Source: Psychrobacillus sp. FSL K6-4046 (GTDB lineage: Bacteria > Bacillota > Bacilli > Bacillales_A > Planococcaceae). From it: 64,000 bases of DNA. Each line of letters starts with the position of its first letter. Position 1 is the stretch's first letter. Positions 16,742 through 28,515 of this stretch are shown here, in pieces. Below the pieces are notes generated by a model. The model searched no databases. It was given only the letters and a program-made list of their open reading frames with translations, and was not told the DNA's origin. Position numbers and translations under genes: made by a program. The DNA is taken from positions 1,543,312 to 1,607,311 of the forward strand of contig NZ_CP152020.1 of NCBI RefSeq assembly GCF_038624605.1, given 5' to 3'.

Positions 16742-17752
16742 TTGTCAGAACGTGTTATTTCCAGTGAAATTTCTTCCTATGATGAACCTTTTGAGCAATC
16801 CCTCCGTCCTCAGTTATTAACTCAGTATATTGGGCAAGATAAAATAAAGCATAATTTGGCTATATTTATTGAAGCTGCAAAAATGAGAAATGAGAGCTTG
16901 GATCATTGCTTACTTTATGGTCCACCGGGTCTTGGTAAAACCACACTTGCTGCTGTCATAGCTAACGAAATGAATGTTCAAATGAGGATGACAAGTGGTC
17001 CCGCAATTGAGCGTCCAGGTGATTTGGCAGCAATCGTTAGCTCTTTGGAGCCTGGCGATGTATTATTCATTGATGAAATCCATCGTTTAAACCGCTCGAT
17101 TGAAGAGGTTCTTTATCCAGCTATGGAAGATTTCTGCTTAGATATTGTAGTAGGAAAAGGTCCCTCGGCAAGAAGTGTACGACTTGATCTTCCTCCCTTC
17201 ACGTTAGTTGGAGCAACAACAAGAGCAGGCGCACTATCTGCCCCTTTACGAGATCGCTTTGGAGTACTGCTTCGTTTGGATTACTATGATGAAGAAGCCC
17301 TTACGTCAATTGTATTAAGAAGCGCAGAGCTATTCAATGCAGCAATAGATCATGAATCAGCTGGTGAAATTGCCCGTCGCTCTAGAGGCACCCCCCGTAT
17401 TGCCAATCGTTTGTTAAAAAGGGTTAGGGATTATGCTCAAGTGAGAGGTAATGGTAACATTACGATAACTATTGCCAAAGAAGCGTTGGAACTATTACAG
17501 GTTGACCCTAGAGGGTTGGATCATATTGACCATAAACTGATTAATGCAATGATTGAGCGTTTTAGAGGTGGCCCCGTAGGGTTAGATACTATTGCAGCGA
17601 GTATTGGAGAAGAATCTACAACTATTGAGGATGTCTACGAGCCCTATTTAATGCAAATAGGCTTTATACAACGATCTCCTCGTGGAAGAATTGTAACTCC
17701 ACTTGCTTATGAACATTTAGGAAAACCATTGCCAATCGATGGAAACAATTAA
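16742..17752 (+). CDS. ruvB: Holliday junction branch migration ATPase RuvB
   Basis: An AAA+ motor that pumps DNA through the RuvA-bound junction. Walker [12 protein letters not shown] (about 60-70), Walker [10 protein letters not shown] (about 109-117), sensor-1 GATTRAG and a C-terminal winged helix are present. Length 336 is standard. Start is TTG 16742 after AAAGGAGGA. Confidence 0.97.
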   Translation: MSERVISSEISSYDEPFEQSLRPQLLTQYIGQDKIKHNLAIFIEAAKMRNESLDHCLLYGPPGLGKTTLAAVIANEMNVQMRMTSGPAIERPGDLAAIVSSLEPGDVLFIDEIHRLNRSIEEVLYPAMEDFCLDIVVGKGPSARSVRLDLPPFTLVGATTRAGALSAPLRDRFGVLLRLDYYDEEALTSIVLRSAELFNAAIDHESAGEIARRSRGTPRIANRLLKRVRDYAQVRGNGNITITIAKEALELLQVDPRGLDHIDHKLINAMIERFRGGPVGLDTIAASIGEESTTIEDVYEPYLMQIGFIQRSPRGRIVTPLAYEHLGKPLPIDGNN

Positions 17753-17770
17753 TAAAGGATGTCCTTATAA

Positions 17771-18811
17771 ATGAGAGTAGAAGATTTTGATTTTAATTTA
17801 CCAGAAGAGTTAATCGCACAAGTACCGTTAGCTGATCGGACAAGCAGTAAGCTATTAATTACCGATTATGCGAACCAAAAGCTGACACATACAAATTTTT
17901 CGAAAATAATTGATGAATTGCATGAAGGTGACTGCTTGGTACTAAATGACACTAAGGTAATGCCTGCCCGACTAATGGGAACTAAAGAGGATACTGGTGC
18001 CAATATTGAGGTGCTTTTGTTAACTCAGTTGGAAGGGGATGAATGGGAAACTCTTGTCAAACCAGCTAAACGAGTGAAAATAGGCACAAAAATAGTGTTT
18101 GGTGAAGGATTATTGACAGCAGTATGTACCGGATTAAAAGATCACGGAGGAAGAATATTCCGTTTTGAGTATACTGGAGTATTCTTTGAGGTATTGGACA
18201 AGCTCGGCGAGATGCCATTACCACCTTATATTCATGAAAAATTGGAAGATAAGGATCGTTACCAAACGGTTTATGCAAAAGAACAAGGTTCAGCTGCTGC
18301 TCCAACGGCAGGCTTACATTTCACAAACGAACTACTAGAGGAGATAAAAGCGAAAGGTATTAAAATCGCATTTGTAACACTTCACGTAGGATTGGGTACA
18401 TTCAGACCAGTAAGCGTTGATTCCATAGATGACCATGAGATGCATTCGGAATTCTACCGTGTTACACAGGAAACTGCTGAACTGATTAATGGAGTGAAGG
18501 AAGCTGGCGGTAAGGTAGTAGCAGTTGGTACCACTTCCACAAGAACATTGGAAACTGTCGCTACAAAATTTGATGGTACATTAAAAGAAGATAGCGGATG
18601 GACATCCATTTTCATTTATCCAGGATATGAATTTAAATGTATCGATGGAATGATTACTAACTTCCATTTACCGAAGTCCACACTTGTAATGCTAGTAAGT
18701 GCTTTAACATCAAAGGAATTTATATTGTCCGCATACCACGAAGCAATCGAGCAGCGTTATCGCTTCTTTAGCTTTGGAGATGCGATGTTTATAAAAGGAA
18801 GGAACTATTAA
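17771..18811 (+). CDS. queA: S-adenosylmethionine:tRNA ribosyltransferase-isomerase QueA
   Basis: QueA transfers ribose from SAM to preQ1-modified tRNA to make epoxyqueuosine. The 346-residue sequence has the family stretches [16 protein letters not shown] near 12-27, [10 protein letters not shown] near 176-185 and [16 protein letters not shown] near 296-311. tgt follows without a gap, so the two steps of queuosine insertion are co-expressed. Confidence 0.97.
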   Translation: MRVEDFDFNLPEELIAQVPLADRTSSKLLITDYANQKLTHTNFSKIIDELHEGDCLVLNDTKVMPARLMGTKEDTGANIEVLLLTQLEGDEWETLVKPAKRVKIGTKIVFGEGLLTAVCTGLKDHGGRIFRFEYTGVFFEVLDKLGEMPLPPYIHEKLEDKDRYQTVYAKEQGSAAAPTAGLHFTNELLEEIKAKGIKIAFVTLHVGLGTFRPVSVDSIDDHEMHSEFYRVTQETAELINGVKEAGGKVVAVGTTSTRTLETVATKFDGTLKEDSGWTSIFIYPGYEFKCIDGMITNFHLPKSTLVMLVSALTSKEFILSAYHEAIEQRYRFFSFGDAMFIKGRNY

Positions 18812-19951
<1,140 letters not shown>

Positions 19952-19993
19952 TTCTTGTATACTGTATAAAGAGGCAAAGGAGGGGAAATATTA

Positions 19994-20260
19994 ATGGATT
20001 TAGTAGGTTTATTGCCAATTATTGCTATGTTCGTCGTTATGTGGTTTTTTATCATTCGACCAGCGCAAAAGAGACAGAAAAGCACTGCCGAAATGCAAAG
20101 TAATCTAAAGCGTGGAGATCATATTATTACAGTAGGTGGATTACACGGTAAGGTAGATGCAGTGGATGATCAAACAATTTATGTAGTCGTAGCTGATGGT
20201 ACTCGTTTACAATTTGAACGTGTTGCAGTTGGACGAGTGGTTACAGATTCTACAATTTAA
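19994..20260 (+). CDS. yajC: Sec translocase accessory subunit YajC
   Basis: A small single-span membrane protein of the SecDF-YajC complex. Residues 5-20 form the membrane helix (IAMFVVMWFFIIRPAQKR), followed by a soluble domain with GDHIITVGGLHGKV. At 88 residues it is typical. SD AAAGGAGGGG precedes ATG 19994. secDF is about 3 kb downstream, a conserved association. Confidence 0.94.
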   Translation: MDLVGLLPIIAMFVVMWFFIIRPAQKRQKSTAEMQSNLKRGDHIITVGGLHGKVDAVDDQTIYVVVADGTRLQFERVAVGRVVTDSTI

Positions 20261-20267
20261 GTAAAAG

Positions 20268-20300
20268 AACTTACTCTCTAATGAGTAAGTTTTTTTTTTG
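20268..20300 (+). terminator. Intrinsic terminator after yajC
   Basis: AACTTACTC (20268-20276) pairs with GAGTAAGTT (20283-20291), followed by eight more T. The ATG at 20281 that opens the longest downstream frame lies in this hairpin and is therefore rejected as a start. Confidence 0.9.
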
Positions 20301-20328
20301 TGGGCAATATAAAATTGAGGTGAATTCT

Positions 20329-20967
20329 ATGAATGATACTCTCATAATCATTTTGCGTACAATAGCATTGTATTGGATTATATTAGCTATTTTAAGAATT
20401 ATGGGAAAAAGAGAAGTCGGCGAGCTAAGTATTTTTGACTTAGTTGTCTTTTTGTTGATTGCAGAAGTGGGTTCAGTTGCAATTGATAATCCGGAAAGTA
20501 ATTTCTGGCATGCTTTTTTACCAATGGGAATCTTGCTGATTATTCAACTGATTGCCTCGTATACTTCCTTAAAGAGTAAAAAATTTAGAGATATGATGGA
20601 GGGCCATCCATCCATTATTATAAAAGATGGTGTGATAGTGGAAAAAGAGATGAGGAAACAGAGATATAATCTAGATGATTTGCTCCAACAGCTTAGAGAA
20701 CAGCAGATTGGTTCTATTCGTTCAGTTTCCTACGCCTTTTTAGAGCCATCGGGAAACTTATCAGTTTTCAAAAAGAAAGAGGAGCAGTTTATATTTCCTT
20801 TAATTATTGATGGAGATATACAAATGGATCATCTTATTCGAATTGGAAAAAGTAAAGAATGGTTATTGGACGAACTGAATAAGAAAATGCTTTATGATTA
20901 TAAAAAAGTATTCTATTGTTCCTATGAGGAAGAAGAATTATATATTCAACTCAAGACATCTTTTTAA
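20329..20967 (+). CDS. DUF421 membrane protein (YetF/YrbG type)
   Basis: A 212-residue protein with three N-terminal membrane spans (about 4-80) and a cytoplasmic domain with the family pattern GHPSIIIKDGVIVEKEMRKQR. DUF421 proteins such as B. subtilis YetF and YrbG are uncharacterised or act late in sporulation and germination. ATG 20329 lies after GAGGTGA. It is probably transcribed from read-through or its own promoter, because a terminator precedes it. Confidence 0.85.
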   Translation: MNDTLIIILRTIALYWIILAILRIMGKREVGELSIFDLVVFLLIAEVGSVAIDNPESNFWHAFLPMGILLIIQLIASYTSLKSKKFRDMMEGHPSIIIKDGVIVEKEMRKQRYNLDDLLQQLREQQIGSIRSVSYAFLEPSGNLSVFKKKEEQFIFPLIIDGDIQMDHLIRIGKSKEWLLDELNKKMLYDYKKVFYCSYEEEELYIQLKTSF

Positions 20968-20974
20968 TTAAAAA

Positions 20975-21020
20975 GCCCAAAACCACCCTTTTGAAGGGGA
21001 TCTTGGACTCTTACTTTTTA
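20975..21020. terminator. Imperfect bidirectional hairpin between DUF421 gene and spoVB
   Basis: CCAA and CTTGG outer arms with an inner CCCTTTTGAAGGGG stem lie between two convergent genes, with T-rich ends on both strands. It is imperfect but well placed. Confidence 0.5.
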
Positions 21021-21030
21021 ACTGTTGGAC

Positions 21031-22557
21031 TTAAAATCTATTTTTAGAGCTTTTAGCTATTTTAAAAATCACACTTAGCTCTTTTCGTCGGATTTGTCCA
21101 AATAGTAATAGGCCGATTGTTAAATAAGCTAGAGTAAGTAAACAATCTATTATCAATGATTGGCTACCTATGGACACTAACATTGGTCGAGTAATAATAG
21201 TCAAAAGAAATACGACATAAGGTAAAGCGAAGAAAGAGAACCCAATTTGAGCTTCTTTCTTTTGTTTAAGTGAAGCGATATGTAGAAATGAAGTGATCAG
21301 AACACCAAATCCTATCGCAACAATTGCACCCTTCTCCTGGATGCCAGCCTGAGATGCTAAGAAAAATAGTAATAGTAGTTTACCTACCCCGCCATAAAGC
21401 GAGTTGAGAAATGCGCTATTAGAGCTATTGAGAGCCTGCAAGATAGAGAACAAAGGGCTTTGAATATAGTAAAAGAAAAAAATTGGAGATAGAATTTTCA
21501 TATAGACTTCTGCGTTTTCAACATGAAACAGTTCATAGACTAGCTCACCACCATGTAAATAGAACAAGGTAGCTGCATAACAGCCCGTTAGCGTAGAAAA
21601 TTTTAAAGATAAATGGATTCTCTCTTTAAGCAGACTATAGTTCTTTCTAGCATAAGCGTCACTTACAGCAGGTATAAGGACGATAGAGAGTGCAAAGGGT
21701 ATAAAGGATGGGAAGAGTAGTAACGGTACTAAAACGCCTGAAATTACCCCATATAGCGTTGTAGCAGCAACAGCGCTTATACCCGTAATAGCTAAAGCCT
21801 TGATAAAAATGATAGGCTCCAAAAACCATGTGAATGAACCAAAAAGCTTACTGCCAGAAGAAGGTAGGGCTATAGCGAATAAAGGTGGTAGTGGGTAGGC
21901 CTTTTTAGACTTTGTATATGTTTGTTGTTTTTTCCACTTTTCATATCTCCATTTGAGATAAAGCAATGATGCTGCCTCTGCAACCAAAGCTAAGAACATG
22001 GCGTATGCAGCAGCTTCCTGTGGAGATGAAGATGTTAAAAATAAAGGCAAGGCAAAAGTGATTAGTAAGATACGAACTATTTGTTCAATTAGCTGGGCTA
22101 TTGCTGTTTCTTCTAATTTAGCAATTCCTTGTAAAAATCCTCTTAAGATTCCACCAGCCGCTGCGATCGGGACAATAGCAATAGATACATAGAGAGTCAT
22201 CGTGATTGCATCGTTTTTCAAAAGATTACTAGAAATAAGCGGAGTGACAAAAATAAAGATTGGTGTAAAAATAATCATAGATACTACGGTTACAATTACG
22301 GAAGTTCGCATAACTGTGAAATAATCAGATATAGCGTTTCTCGTTCGAAGCTCAGCTATAATTTTAGTTATAGCAATCGGTATACCCAATTGGATAAGGG
22401 ATAAGAAGAAGATAAAGGCTGGATACGCCGTGCTGTAAATACCAACTGCCTCTTCTCCAGTCAACCGAACAAACTGCATGCGGTAAATAAAGCCTAAGAA
22501 CTTGGACAAAAAAATGGCAAACATTAATACAATGGACCCTCTTAAATACGTTGACAA
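21031..22557 (-). CDS. spoVB: Stage V sporulation flippase-like protein SpoVB
   Basis: A polytopic MOP-superfamily protein (about 14 spans) related to lipid-linked cell-wall precursor flippases; SpoVB is needed for spore cortex synthesis in B. subtilis. The product is 508 residues, close to the family length. The longest frame starts at 22623, but TTG 22557 lies eight bases after AAGGAAG and gives MSTYLRGSIVLMFAIFL, the expected N-terminus. It is divergent from comN, as in B. subtilis. Confidence 0.9.
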   Translation of the reverse strand: MSTYLRGSIVLMFAIFLSKFLGFIYRMQFVRLTGEEAVGIYSTAYPAFIFFLSLIQLGIPIAITKIIAELRTRNAISDYFTVMRTSVIVTVVSMIIFTPIFIFVTPLISSNLLKNDAITMTLYVSIAIVPIAAAGGILRGFLQGIAKLEETAIAQLIEQIVRILLITFALPLFLTSSSPQEAAAYAMFLALVAEAASLLYLKWRYEKWKKQQTYTKSKKAYPLPPLFAIALPSSGSKLFGSFTWFLEPIIFIKALAITGISAVAATTLYGVISGVLVPLLLFPSFIPFALSIVLIPAVSDAYARKNYSLLKERIHLSLKFSTLTGCYAATLFYLHGGELVYELFHVENAEVYMKILSPIFFFYYIQSPLFSILQALNSSNSAFLNSLYGGVGKLLLLFFLASQAGIQEKGAIVAIGFGVLITSFLHIASLKQKKEAQIGFSFFALPYVVFLLTIITRPMLVSIGSQSLIIDCLLTLAYLTIGLLLFGQIRRKELSVIFKIAKSSKNRF

Positions 22558-22649
22558 ATTAAACACTTCCTTCTCAAATGCAGGAACTTCGTTTACAATA
22601 ATAATATGCAAGCCACTTACCACATTATTCTATAAAGAGGTGCAGTATT

Positions 22650-22964
22650 TTGGAAAACTCATACAATCATATCTTTCTACACGTGCTACCAGCTTTAGAG
22701 AGCAAAAAGAGTGAATTTAAAGTTTATCAGTACGAAACAGTAACAGAACAAGATATTTGGAAGTATTGTGTGGAAAAGAAATGGAGGAAGCTAGATGTTC
22801 TTTCCTTATCTCTTCATCAGATTGTCAATGACGTTCTTTCTATTACACCAGCAGAGTATATGACTTACGAGCAAATTCAAAACTCTCGAACATCTAATTG
22901 GTTTGCAGACATTAACCAAGAGGAATTACAAGTCTTATTAAATCCTCAAAATGAGAAAAAATAA
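22650..22964 (+). CDS. comN: Post-transcriptional regulator ComN
   Basis: ComN in B. subtilis affects late competence (comE) mRNA and interacts with DivIVA. This 104-residue protein has the family layout, with a helical N-terminus, the stretch WKYCVEKKWRKLDVLSLSLHQIVNDVLSI split over residues 37-65, and a short C-terminal segment. Start is TTG 22650, eight bases after AGAGGTG. The spoVB-comN-secDF order supports the name. Confidence 0.85.
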   Translation: MENSYNHIFLHVLPALESKKSEFKVYQYETVTEQDIWKYCVEKKWRKLDVLSLSLHQIVNDVLSITPAEYMTYEQIQNSRTSNWFADINQEELQVLLNPQNEKK

Positions 22965-22977
22965 GCAAACAGTCATT

Positions 22978-23006
22978 TGACAGTAAGGGCATCGTGTTTC
23001 ATAATA
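22978..23006 (+). promoter_or_regulatory. SigA promoter of secDF
   Basis: TTGACA (22978-22983) and CATAAT (23001-23006) are separated by 17 bases. The predicted start near 23013 leaves a leader of about 108 bases before secDF. An open frame here (22977-23198) has no other support. Confidence 0.78.
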
Positions 23007-23121
23007 AATGTGTTGCATTTTTTTGGAATTGAAATAGATGGAATATTCTATTTCATAATTGTTTTTAGCAATAGTCTTTCTGACGAAGGAAGTCTGTGGT
23101 TATTCTTAGGAGGAAGTACAT

Positions 23122-25392
23122 ATGAAAACAAGAGGACGCATAGTTGCGTTTTTACTGCTTCTTGTAATTTTTGCAGGGACAATAAGCCCTACAGTTAGCG
23201 GAGTTTTAAATAATATTAAATTAGGGCTAGATTTACAAGGTGGTTTCGAGGTTCTCTATCAGGTTGAGGAACTTCAGGATGGACAAGAGATTACAGATGA
23301 GATCGTAGCAGATACGGCTTCAGCTTTAACTAGCCGCATCGACGTGCTTGGTGTAAGTGAGCCTAGTATTCAAATTGAGAATGATCACAGAATCAGGGTA
23401 CAGCTAGCGGGTGTAGAGGATCAGGAGTCTGCAAGGGAATTGCTATCTACTCAAGCTAATCTAACATTCCGAGATTCTGACGATAATATAATGCTAGATG
23501 GTATGGACCTTAAAGAGGGCGGTGCTAAAGCGGCATTCAACCAGCAAGGCCAACCAATCGTTACATTAGAGTTGAAAGAGGCAAGCAAATTTGCAGAAGT
23601 AACGGAGCAAATAGCAGCAAGACCAGCTCCAGACAATGTATTAGTAATTTGGTTAGATTTTGAAGAAGGCGTAGATTCCTATGCTGCAGAGGTGTTAAAG
23701 GAAGATCCTAAATTTACTTCTAATCCGCGAGTATCTCAACGAATTAGTTCAGATAGTGTGGAAATCTCAGGATCATTTACAGTAGAAGAAACAAAAAATC
23801 TTTCTGGTATTTTAAATGCGGGAGCATTACCTGTTAAACTTACCGAAATTTTCTCTACTTCAGTTGGTGCGCAATTCGGTGAGCAAGCATTAGACAGCAC
23901 TATTCTTGCTAGTATTATAGGTGTTGCGGCTATTTTCATATTTATGATTTTCTATTATCGCTTGCCAGGTCTGGTAGCAGTAATTTCCTTAGTCGTATAT
24001 ATCTTCTTAATCCTAGTCATATTTGATTGGATTAATGGGGTTCTTACTCTCCCAGGTATAGCAGCCATCGTTCTTGGGGTAGGGATGGCAGTCGATGCCA
24101 ACATCCTAACATATGAACGGATAAGGGAAGAGCTAAGAGTTGGAAAATCGGTGAAAAAATCATTTGAGGCCGGAGCGAAATCTTCATTCTCAGCGATTTT
24201 TGATGCGAATGTCACCACCCTTTTAGCAGCAGTTGTATTATTCTATTTTGGTACAAGTTCTGTTAAAGGATTTGCGACACTTTTGATAATTAGTATTTTG
24301 GTTGTATTTATAACTGCAGTTTTTGCGTCACGTATTCTTTTAGGACTGCTAGTTCATAGTGGATACTTTGACAATAAACCAGGCTGGTTTGGGATTTCAA
24401 AAAAACGTGTTCACTCTCCTGAAGAGGAAGTAGATACGTTAGATTTAACAACGAAGTTTGATCGAGTAGACTTTGTTCATAACCGAAAAATTTATTATAC
24501 AGCTTCTATTATTTTGACAGTTGCCGGAATTGTCATATTAAGTGTATTTAAGCTAAATCTAGGAATTGATTTCTCTTCTGGTACACGCGTACAGATTGAC
24601 TCCACTACACCATTGACTCAGGAGATAGTTGCCGAGAAATTGGATGCTATTGGATTGTCTACTGAAGATATCGTCATTTCAGGTGACAATAGCGAAGGAG
24701 CAGTTGTCCGTTATAAGGATGAATTCTCTCAAGAAGAGATTAAAAATTTAAAAGCAGATATGAAAGAACAATTTGGAGCGGAACCACAAGTAAGTACAGT
24801 TTCACCTACGGTAGGTACGGAACTTGCTGCAAATGCAATGAAAGCATTGTTTTTCGCTGCGTTGGGTATAGTAATTTATGTGGCGTTTCGTTTTGAGTGG
24901 CGTATGGGTCTTGCAGCTATAGCTTCCTTACTCCACGATGTTTTCCTAATGGTAGCTATTTTTAGTATTTTACGTTTGGAAGTTGATATTACCTTTATCG
25001 CAGCTATATTAACGATAGTAGGTTATTCGATAAATGATACAATTGTAACTTTTGACAGAATTCGAGAAAACCTTCATCGTAGTAAAGCGATTACTACAGA
25101 AGAAGAACTTGCAACAATCGTTAATAAGTCTCTTCGCCAAACATTAGGACGTTCAGTCAACACTGTGTTGACAGTGGTTCTTGTAGTAGTAGCCTTATTA
25201 TTATTTGGTGCTGAAGGTATTAGAAACTTCTCTATTGCACTGTTAATTGGTTTATTAGCAGGAACATATTCATCATTATTTATCGCAGCTCAGTTATGGT
25301 ATGATCTGAAAGCCAAAGAGCTTCGTAAAACTGGTGGTATTAAAGTGGAAAAAGAAGAGAAAAAATGGGGTTCAGATGAGCCTGTAGTATAA
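23122..25392 (+). CDS. secDF: Fused protein translocase subunit SecDF
   Basis: SecDF uses the proton gradient to pull exported proteins through SecYEG. This 756-residue protein is the SecD-SecF fusion usual in Bacillales, with two sets of six membrane spans. Each half has a periplasmic domain (DLQGGFEV near 37-44 in the SecD half; GIDFSSGTR near 481-489 in the SecF half) and an RND-type GVGMAVDANIL motif near 315. SD AGGAGGAAG precedes ATG 23122. Confidence 0.96.
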   Translation: MKTRGRIVAFLLLLVIFAGTISPTVSGVLNNIKLGLDLQGGFEVLYQVEELQDGQEITDEIVADTASALTSRIDVLGVSEPSIQIENDHRIRVQLAGVEDQESARELLSTQANLTFRDSDDNIMLDGMDLKEGGAKAAFNQQGQPIVTLELKEASKFAEVTEQIAARPAPDNVLVIWLDFEEGVDSYAAEVLKEDPKFTSNPRVSQRISSDSVEISGSFTVEETKNLSGILNAGALPVKLTEIFSTSVGAQFGEQALDSTILASIIGVAAIFIFMIFYYRLPGLVAVISLVVYIFLILVIFDWINGVLTLPGIAAIVLGVGMAVDANILTYERIREELRVGKSVKKSFEAGAKSSFSAIFDANVTTLLAAVVLFYFGTSSVKGFATLLIISILVVFITAVFASRILLGLLVHSGYFDNKPGWFGISKKRVHSPEEEVDTLDLTTKFDRVDFVHNRKIYYTASIILTVAGIVILSVFKLNLGIDFSSGTRVQIDSTTPLTQEIVAEKLDAIGLSTEDIVISGDNSEGAVVRYKDEFSQEEIKNLKADMKEQFGAEPQVSTVSPTVGTELAANAMKALFFAALGIVIYVAFRFEWRMGLAAIASLLHDVFLMVAIFSILRLEVDITFIAAILTIVGYSINDTIVTFDRIRENLHRSKAITTEEELATIVNKSLRQTLGRSVNTVLTVVLVVVALLLFGAEGIRNFSIALLIGLLAGTYSSLFIAAQLWYDLKAKELRKTGGIKVEKEEKKWGSDEPVV

Positions 25393-25403
25393 TGAAACAA
25401 AAT

Positions 25404-25440
25404 AAGGGAGCAGGGTATTTTATACTCTGCCCCTTTTTTC
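25404..25440 (+). terminator. Intrinsic terminator after secDF
   Basis: AAGGGAGCAGGGTA (25404-25417) pairs with TACTCTGCCCCTT (25422-25434) with small mismatches and is followed by TTTTTT. Confidence 0.85.
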
Positions 25441-25507
25441 TTTGCAGTAATATATTCATCCTTTCTTGTTTTATACGTTATAATAACTATTAAGGAAGTG
25501 AAGAAAA

Positions 25508-27862
25508 ATGATCCAATCACAAAAAAGATGGAGAATATCTAGACCCAATGACGAATTAGTAAATTCTTTTGAAAAAGAGCTGACCATACCTCGCGTCTGT
25601 GCAAAAGTACTAGTTTCCAGAGGTTTTAATAGTGTAGAAGATGCTAAAAACTTTTTATATATAACGGAAGAACATATACATGACCCATTTCTCTTTGAAG
25701 GAATGGAGAAATTGGTAGCAAGAGTACATCAAGCAATAGACGCTGATGAAAAAATAATGATTTATGGCGATTACGATGCTGATGGAATAACAAGTACTAC
25801 TGTCATGATAAAAACATTGGAGGCCCTTGGTGCCGATGTTATTTTTAAGATTCCAAACAGGTTTATAGACGGTTACGGACCAAGTGAGCGTTTATTCCAA
25901 CAAGCTTATGATGAGGGTGTAAAACTTATCATTACAGTCGACAATGGGATATCAGGGATCCAGCAGATTCAGTTTGCAAAAGATTTAGGGATGGATGTCA
26001 TTGTTACGGATCACCATGAACCAGGAGATGTGCTTCCAGCGGCAGATGTTATCATACATCCTGGTTTAAAAGATACAAGATATCCTTTTTCTCATTTAGC
26101 AGGCGTAGGAGTAGCTTTTAAAGTGGCTCATGCATTACTTGGTGAAATACCTAAAGACTTGTTTTATTTAGTAGCTATCGGTACAATTGCTGACCTTGTA
26201 TCGGTTAAGGGAGAAAATCGATACTTCGTACAAGAAGGTATTAAGCAAATGAGAAAAACTACCAACATAGCGATAGAAGCTTTAGCAAATGTGAGTGGCG
26301 TAGAAATAAACACGATCAATGAAGAAACAATAGGTTTTATGTTCGGACCACGTATTAATGCTGTAGGTCGCCTTGGTGAAGCAGCCCCAGGGGTTGAGTT
26401 ATTCATAACTGAAGATTCGAATCGAGCACTTGCACTTGCCAATATGCTGAATGATAAAAATAAGGAAAGACAAGCCATTGTTAAGCAAATCACAGATGAA
26501 GCGGTGGAACTCCTAGAGCAAAACCATACTATCGAGGGTCCAAGTGTCATCGTAGTTGGTAAGGAAGGGTGGAACCCTGGTGTTTTAGGAATAGTCGCTT
26601 CGAAATTAGTAGAGAAATATTATCGTCCTACAATTGTTCTTGGATTTGATCCGGATAAGCAAATTGCTAAAGGCTCTGCACGCAGTATCGAAGGCTTCCA
26701 TATGTACAATGAACTAGCTAAGAATAGCGATATTGTTTCTCATTTTGGTGGTCACCCGATGGCGGCAGGTATGACGTTTCCACTTGAACATGTAGATGAG
26801 TTTAGAGAGAGGCTCAATGAGCAGGCAAGAGAATGCTTAACAGAGGAACAGTTAATACCTGTAGTATCCATAGACGTACCATTAGAAATGGATGAAATCT
26901 CTACCGAGTCCATAGAGTCTATTCAACGTCTTTCTCCATTTGGAATGGGGTTTGCTAAGCCAGTGTATTGTATAGAAAATATACAAGTAAATTCGGTAAA
27001 AAAGATTGGGTCTGCTCAAAATCATGTCAAAATGGAGCTAATGCAGGGAGCAGTCTTGTTAGATGCGGTTGGTTTTGGAAAAGGAGAGCTAGCTGATGAG
27101 ATAGCACCAGCTACGAAGTTATCTTTTATAGGGGACTTGCAAATTAACGAGTGGAATGGTCGTAAGAAACCTCAGCTTATGATTCAGGATGCTAGAACAA
27201 ATGAATGGCAGTTGTTTGATATACGTGGTGTGAGACAAGTAAATAGATGGTTACCAACCATTCCCGTTTCTCAGACTGTTTTTGTTTGTTTTAACAAAGA
27301 ATCTATTTCCCATTTTGAATCCGTTGTTTCTGAAAATATATGGTCATGGGATAGCTTGATAAAAGAAAAAGTCAAAGCAAACTGTTTATGTCTCTTAGAC
27401 TTGCCTGAAGATGAAGAGCAATTGATGAATTTATTACAATACCACGATTGGAAAAGAATCTATGCTCACTTTTTTGCATCGGAGTCGACTTACTTTGAGG
27501 GCTTACCTACGCGAGAACAGTTTAAATGGTACTATTCTTTCATCGCAAAAAGAAAAACATTTGCCTTAAAACAGCATATACAACAGCTATCTAAGCATAC
27601 TGGATGGAGCCAAAATACAATTAATTTTATGTCAAAGGTGTTTTTTGAATTGAATTTTGTTAGAATAGAGGGTGGCACATTGGTGTTGAATGAAAATCTA
27701 CCTAAAAGAGATTTATCGGAAGCACCAATCTATCAACAGCGTACAAAGCAAATTGATTTAGAGCAGAAGCTATTGTACGCACCATATAAAGAGCTGAAAC
27801 AATGGTTTGAAGAGCGAAGAGCAGTACAAACCGTTCCTGAGGAGGAGCAAAAATGGATTTAA
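25508..27862 (+). CDS. recJ: Single-stranded-DNA exonuclease RecJ
   Basis: A 5'-3' ssDNA exonuclease of the DHH family. Motifs are DYDADGI near 84-90, VDNGIS near 144-149, and TDHHEPG near 165-171. The DHHA1 region GHPMAAGM lies near 415-422, followed by OB and C-terminal domains typical of the longer Firmicutes RecJ (784 residues). The end overlaps apt by ten bases, so apt is coupled to it. Confidence 0.96.
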   Translation: MIQSQKRWRISRPNDELVNSFEKELTIPRVCAKVLVSRGFNSVEDAKNFLYITEEHIHDPFLFEGMEKLVARVHQAIDADEKIMIYGDYDADGITSTTVMIKTLEALGADVIFKIPNRFIDGYGPSERLFQQAYDEGVKLIITVDNGISGIQQIQFAKDLGMDVIVTDHHEPGDVLPAADVIIHPGLKDTRYPFSHLAGVGVAFKVAHALLGEIPKDLFYLVAIGTIADLVSVKGENRYFVQEGIKQMRKTTNIAIEALANVSGVEINTINEETIGFMFGPRINAVGRLGEAAPGVELFITEDSNRALALANMLNDKNKERQAIVKQITDEAVELLEQNHTIEGPSVIVVGKEGWNPGVLGIVASKLVEKYYRPTIVLGFDPDKQIAKGSARSIEGFHMYNELAKNSDIVSHFGGHPMAAGMTFPLEHVDEFRERLNEQARECLTEEQLIPVVSIDVPLEMDEISTESIESIQRLSPFGMGFAKPVYCIENIQVNSVKKIGSAQNHVKMELMQGAVLLDAVGFGKGELADEIAPATKLSFIGDLQINEWNGRKKPQLMIQDARTNEWQLFDIRGVRQVNRWLPTIPVSQTVFVCFNKESISHFESVVSENIWSWDSLIKEKVKANCLCLLDLPEDEEQLMNLLQYHDWKRIYAHFFASESTYFEGLPTREQFKWYYSFIAKRKTFALKQHIQQLSKHTGWSQNTINFMSKVFFELNFVRIEGGTLVLNENLPKRDLSEAPIYQQRTKQIDLEQKLLYAPYKELKQWFEERRAVQTVPEEEQKWI

Positions 27863-28365
27863 AGAAATATGTTACAATTGTAGAGGACTGGCCTAAACCA
27901 GGTATTCGTTTCAAGGATATTACAACAATTATGGATAATGGGGAAGCATATAAATATGCAACTGACCAAATTGTGGAATATGCCAAAGAAGTGGGTGTAG
28001 ATATAATCGTTGGACCGGAAGCACGTGGATTTATCATTGGATGTCCAGTTGCTTATGCTTTAGGCATAGGTTTTGCACCAGTTCGCAAGGAAGGCAAGCT
28101 TCCTCGGGAAGTAATTCGTGCTGAGTACGGATTAGAATACGGGAAAGATGTTTTGACAATGCATAAAGATGCTGTAAAACCAGGGCAACGTGTACTAATT
28201 GTAGATGACTTGTTAGCTACAGGTGGTACAATTGAGGCTACTATCAAATTAGTAGAAGAACTTGGTGGTGTAGTAGTAGGTTGTGCATTCTTAATCGAAT
28301 TGTCTTATTTAGATGGACGTGACAAGCTTAAGGACTATAACATCCGCACGTTGATGCAATACTAA
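27853..28365 (+). CDS. apt: Adenine phosphoribosyltransferase
   Basis: Apt salvages adenine to AMP with PRPP. The 170-residue protein has the PRPP-binding motif [13 protein letters not shown] near 115-127 and the GPEARGFI substrate loop near 56-63. SD GAGGAGG lies inside the recJ end. The recJ-apt-relA order matches B. subtilis. Confidence 0.97.
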   Translation: MDLKKYVTIVEDWPKPGIRFKDITTIMDNGEAYKYATDQIVEYAKEVGVDIIVGPEARGFIIGCPVAYALGIGFAPVRKEGKLPREVIRAEYGLEYGKDVLTMHKDAVKPGQRVLIVDDLLATGGTIEATIKLVEELGGVVVGCAFLIELSYLDGRDKLKDYNIRTLMQY

Positions 28366-28427
28366 TATTCTTCTTTCTTTATTGACACAAATTGTGCATA
28401 ATAAGAAAGTAATTGACTATACAAGAT

Positions 28428-28460
28428 AAGGGTGGACTTTACAAGTCCCTCTTTTTTTTT
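28428..28460 (+). terminator. Intrinsic terminator between apt and relA
   Basis: AAGGG plus GGACTT (28428-28439) pair with AAGTCC plus CTCTT (28443-28454) around a three-base loop with one bulge, followed by a long T run. Confidence 0.8.
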
Positions 28461-28515
28461 ATAAAATATAGCTTATATACTATTTTTGAAAAATAACGAA
28501 ATCAGGTGAGTTAAC

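Noticed and set aside
22977-23198. Forward frame before secDF
   Set aside because: It covers the secDF promoter, leader and N-terminal codons in another frame and has no SD.
28382-28423. TTGACA and TTGACT as relA promoters
   Set aside because: No -10 hexamer lies 16-18 bases downstream of either, and both are upstream of a terminator.
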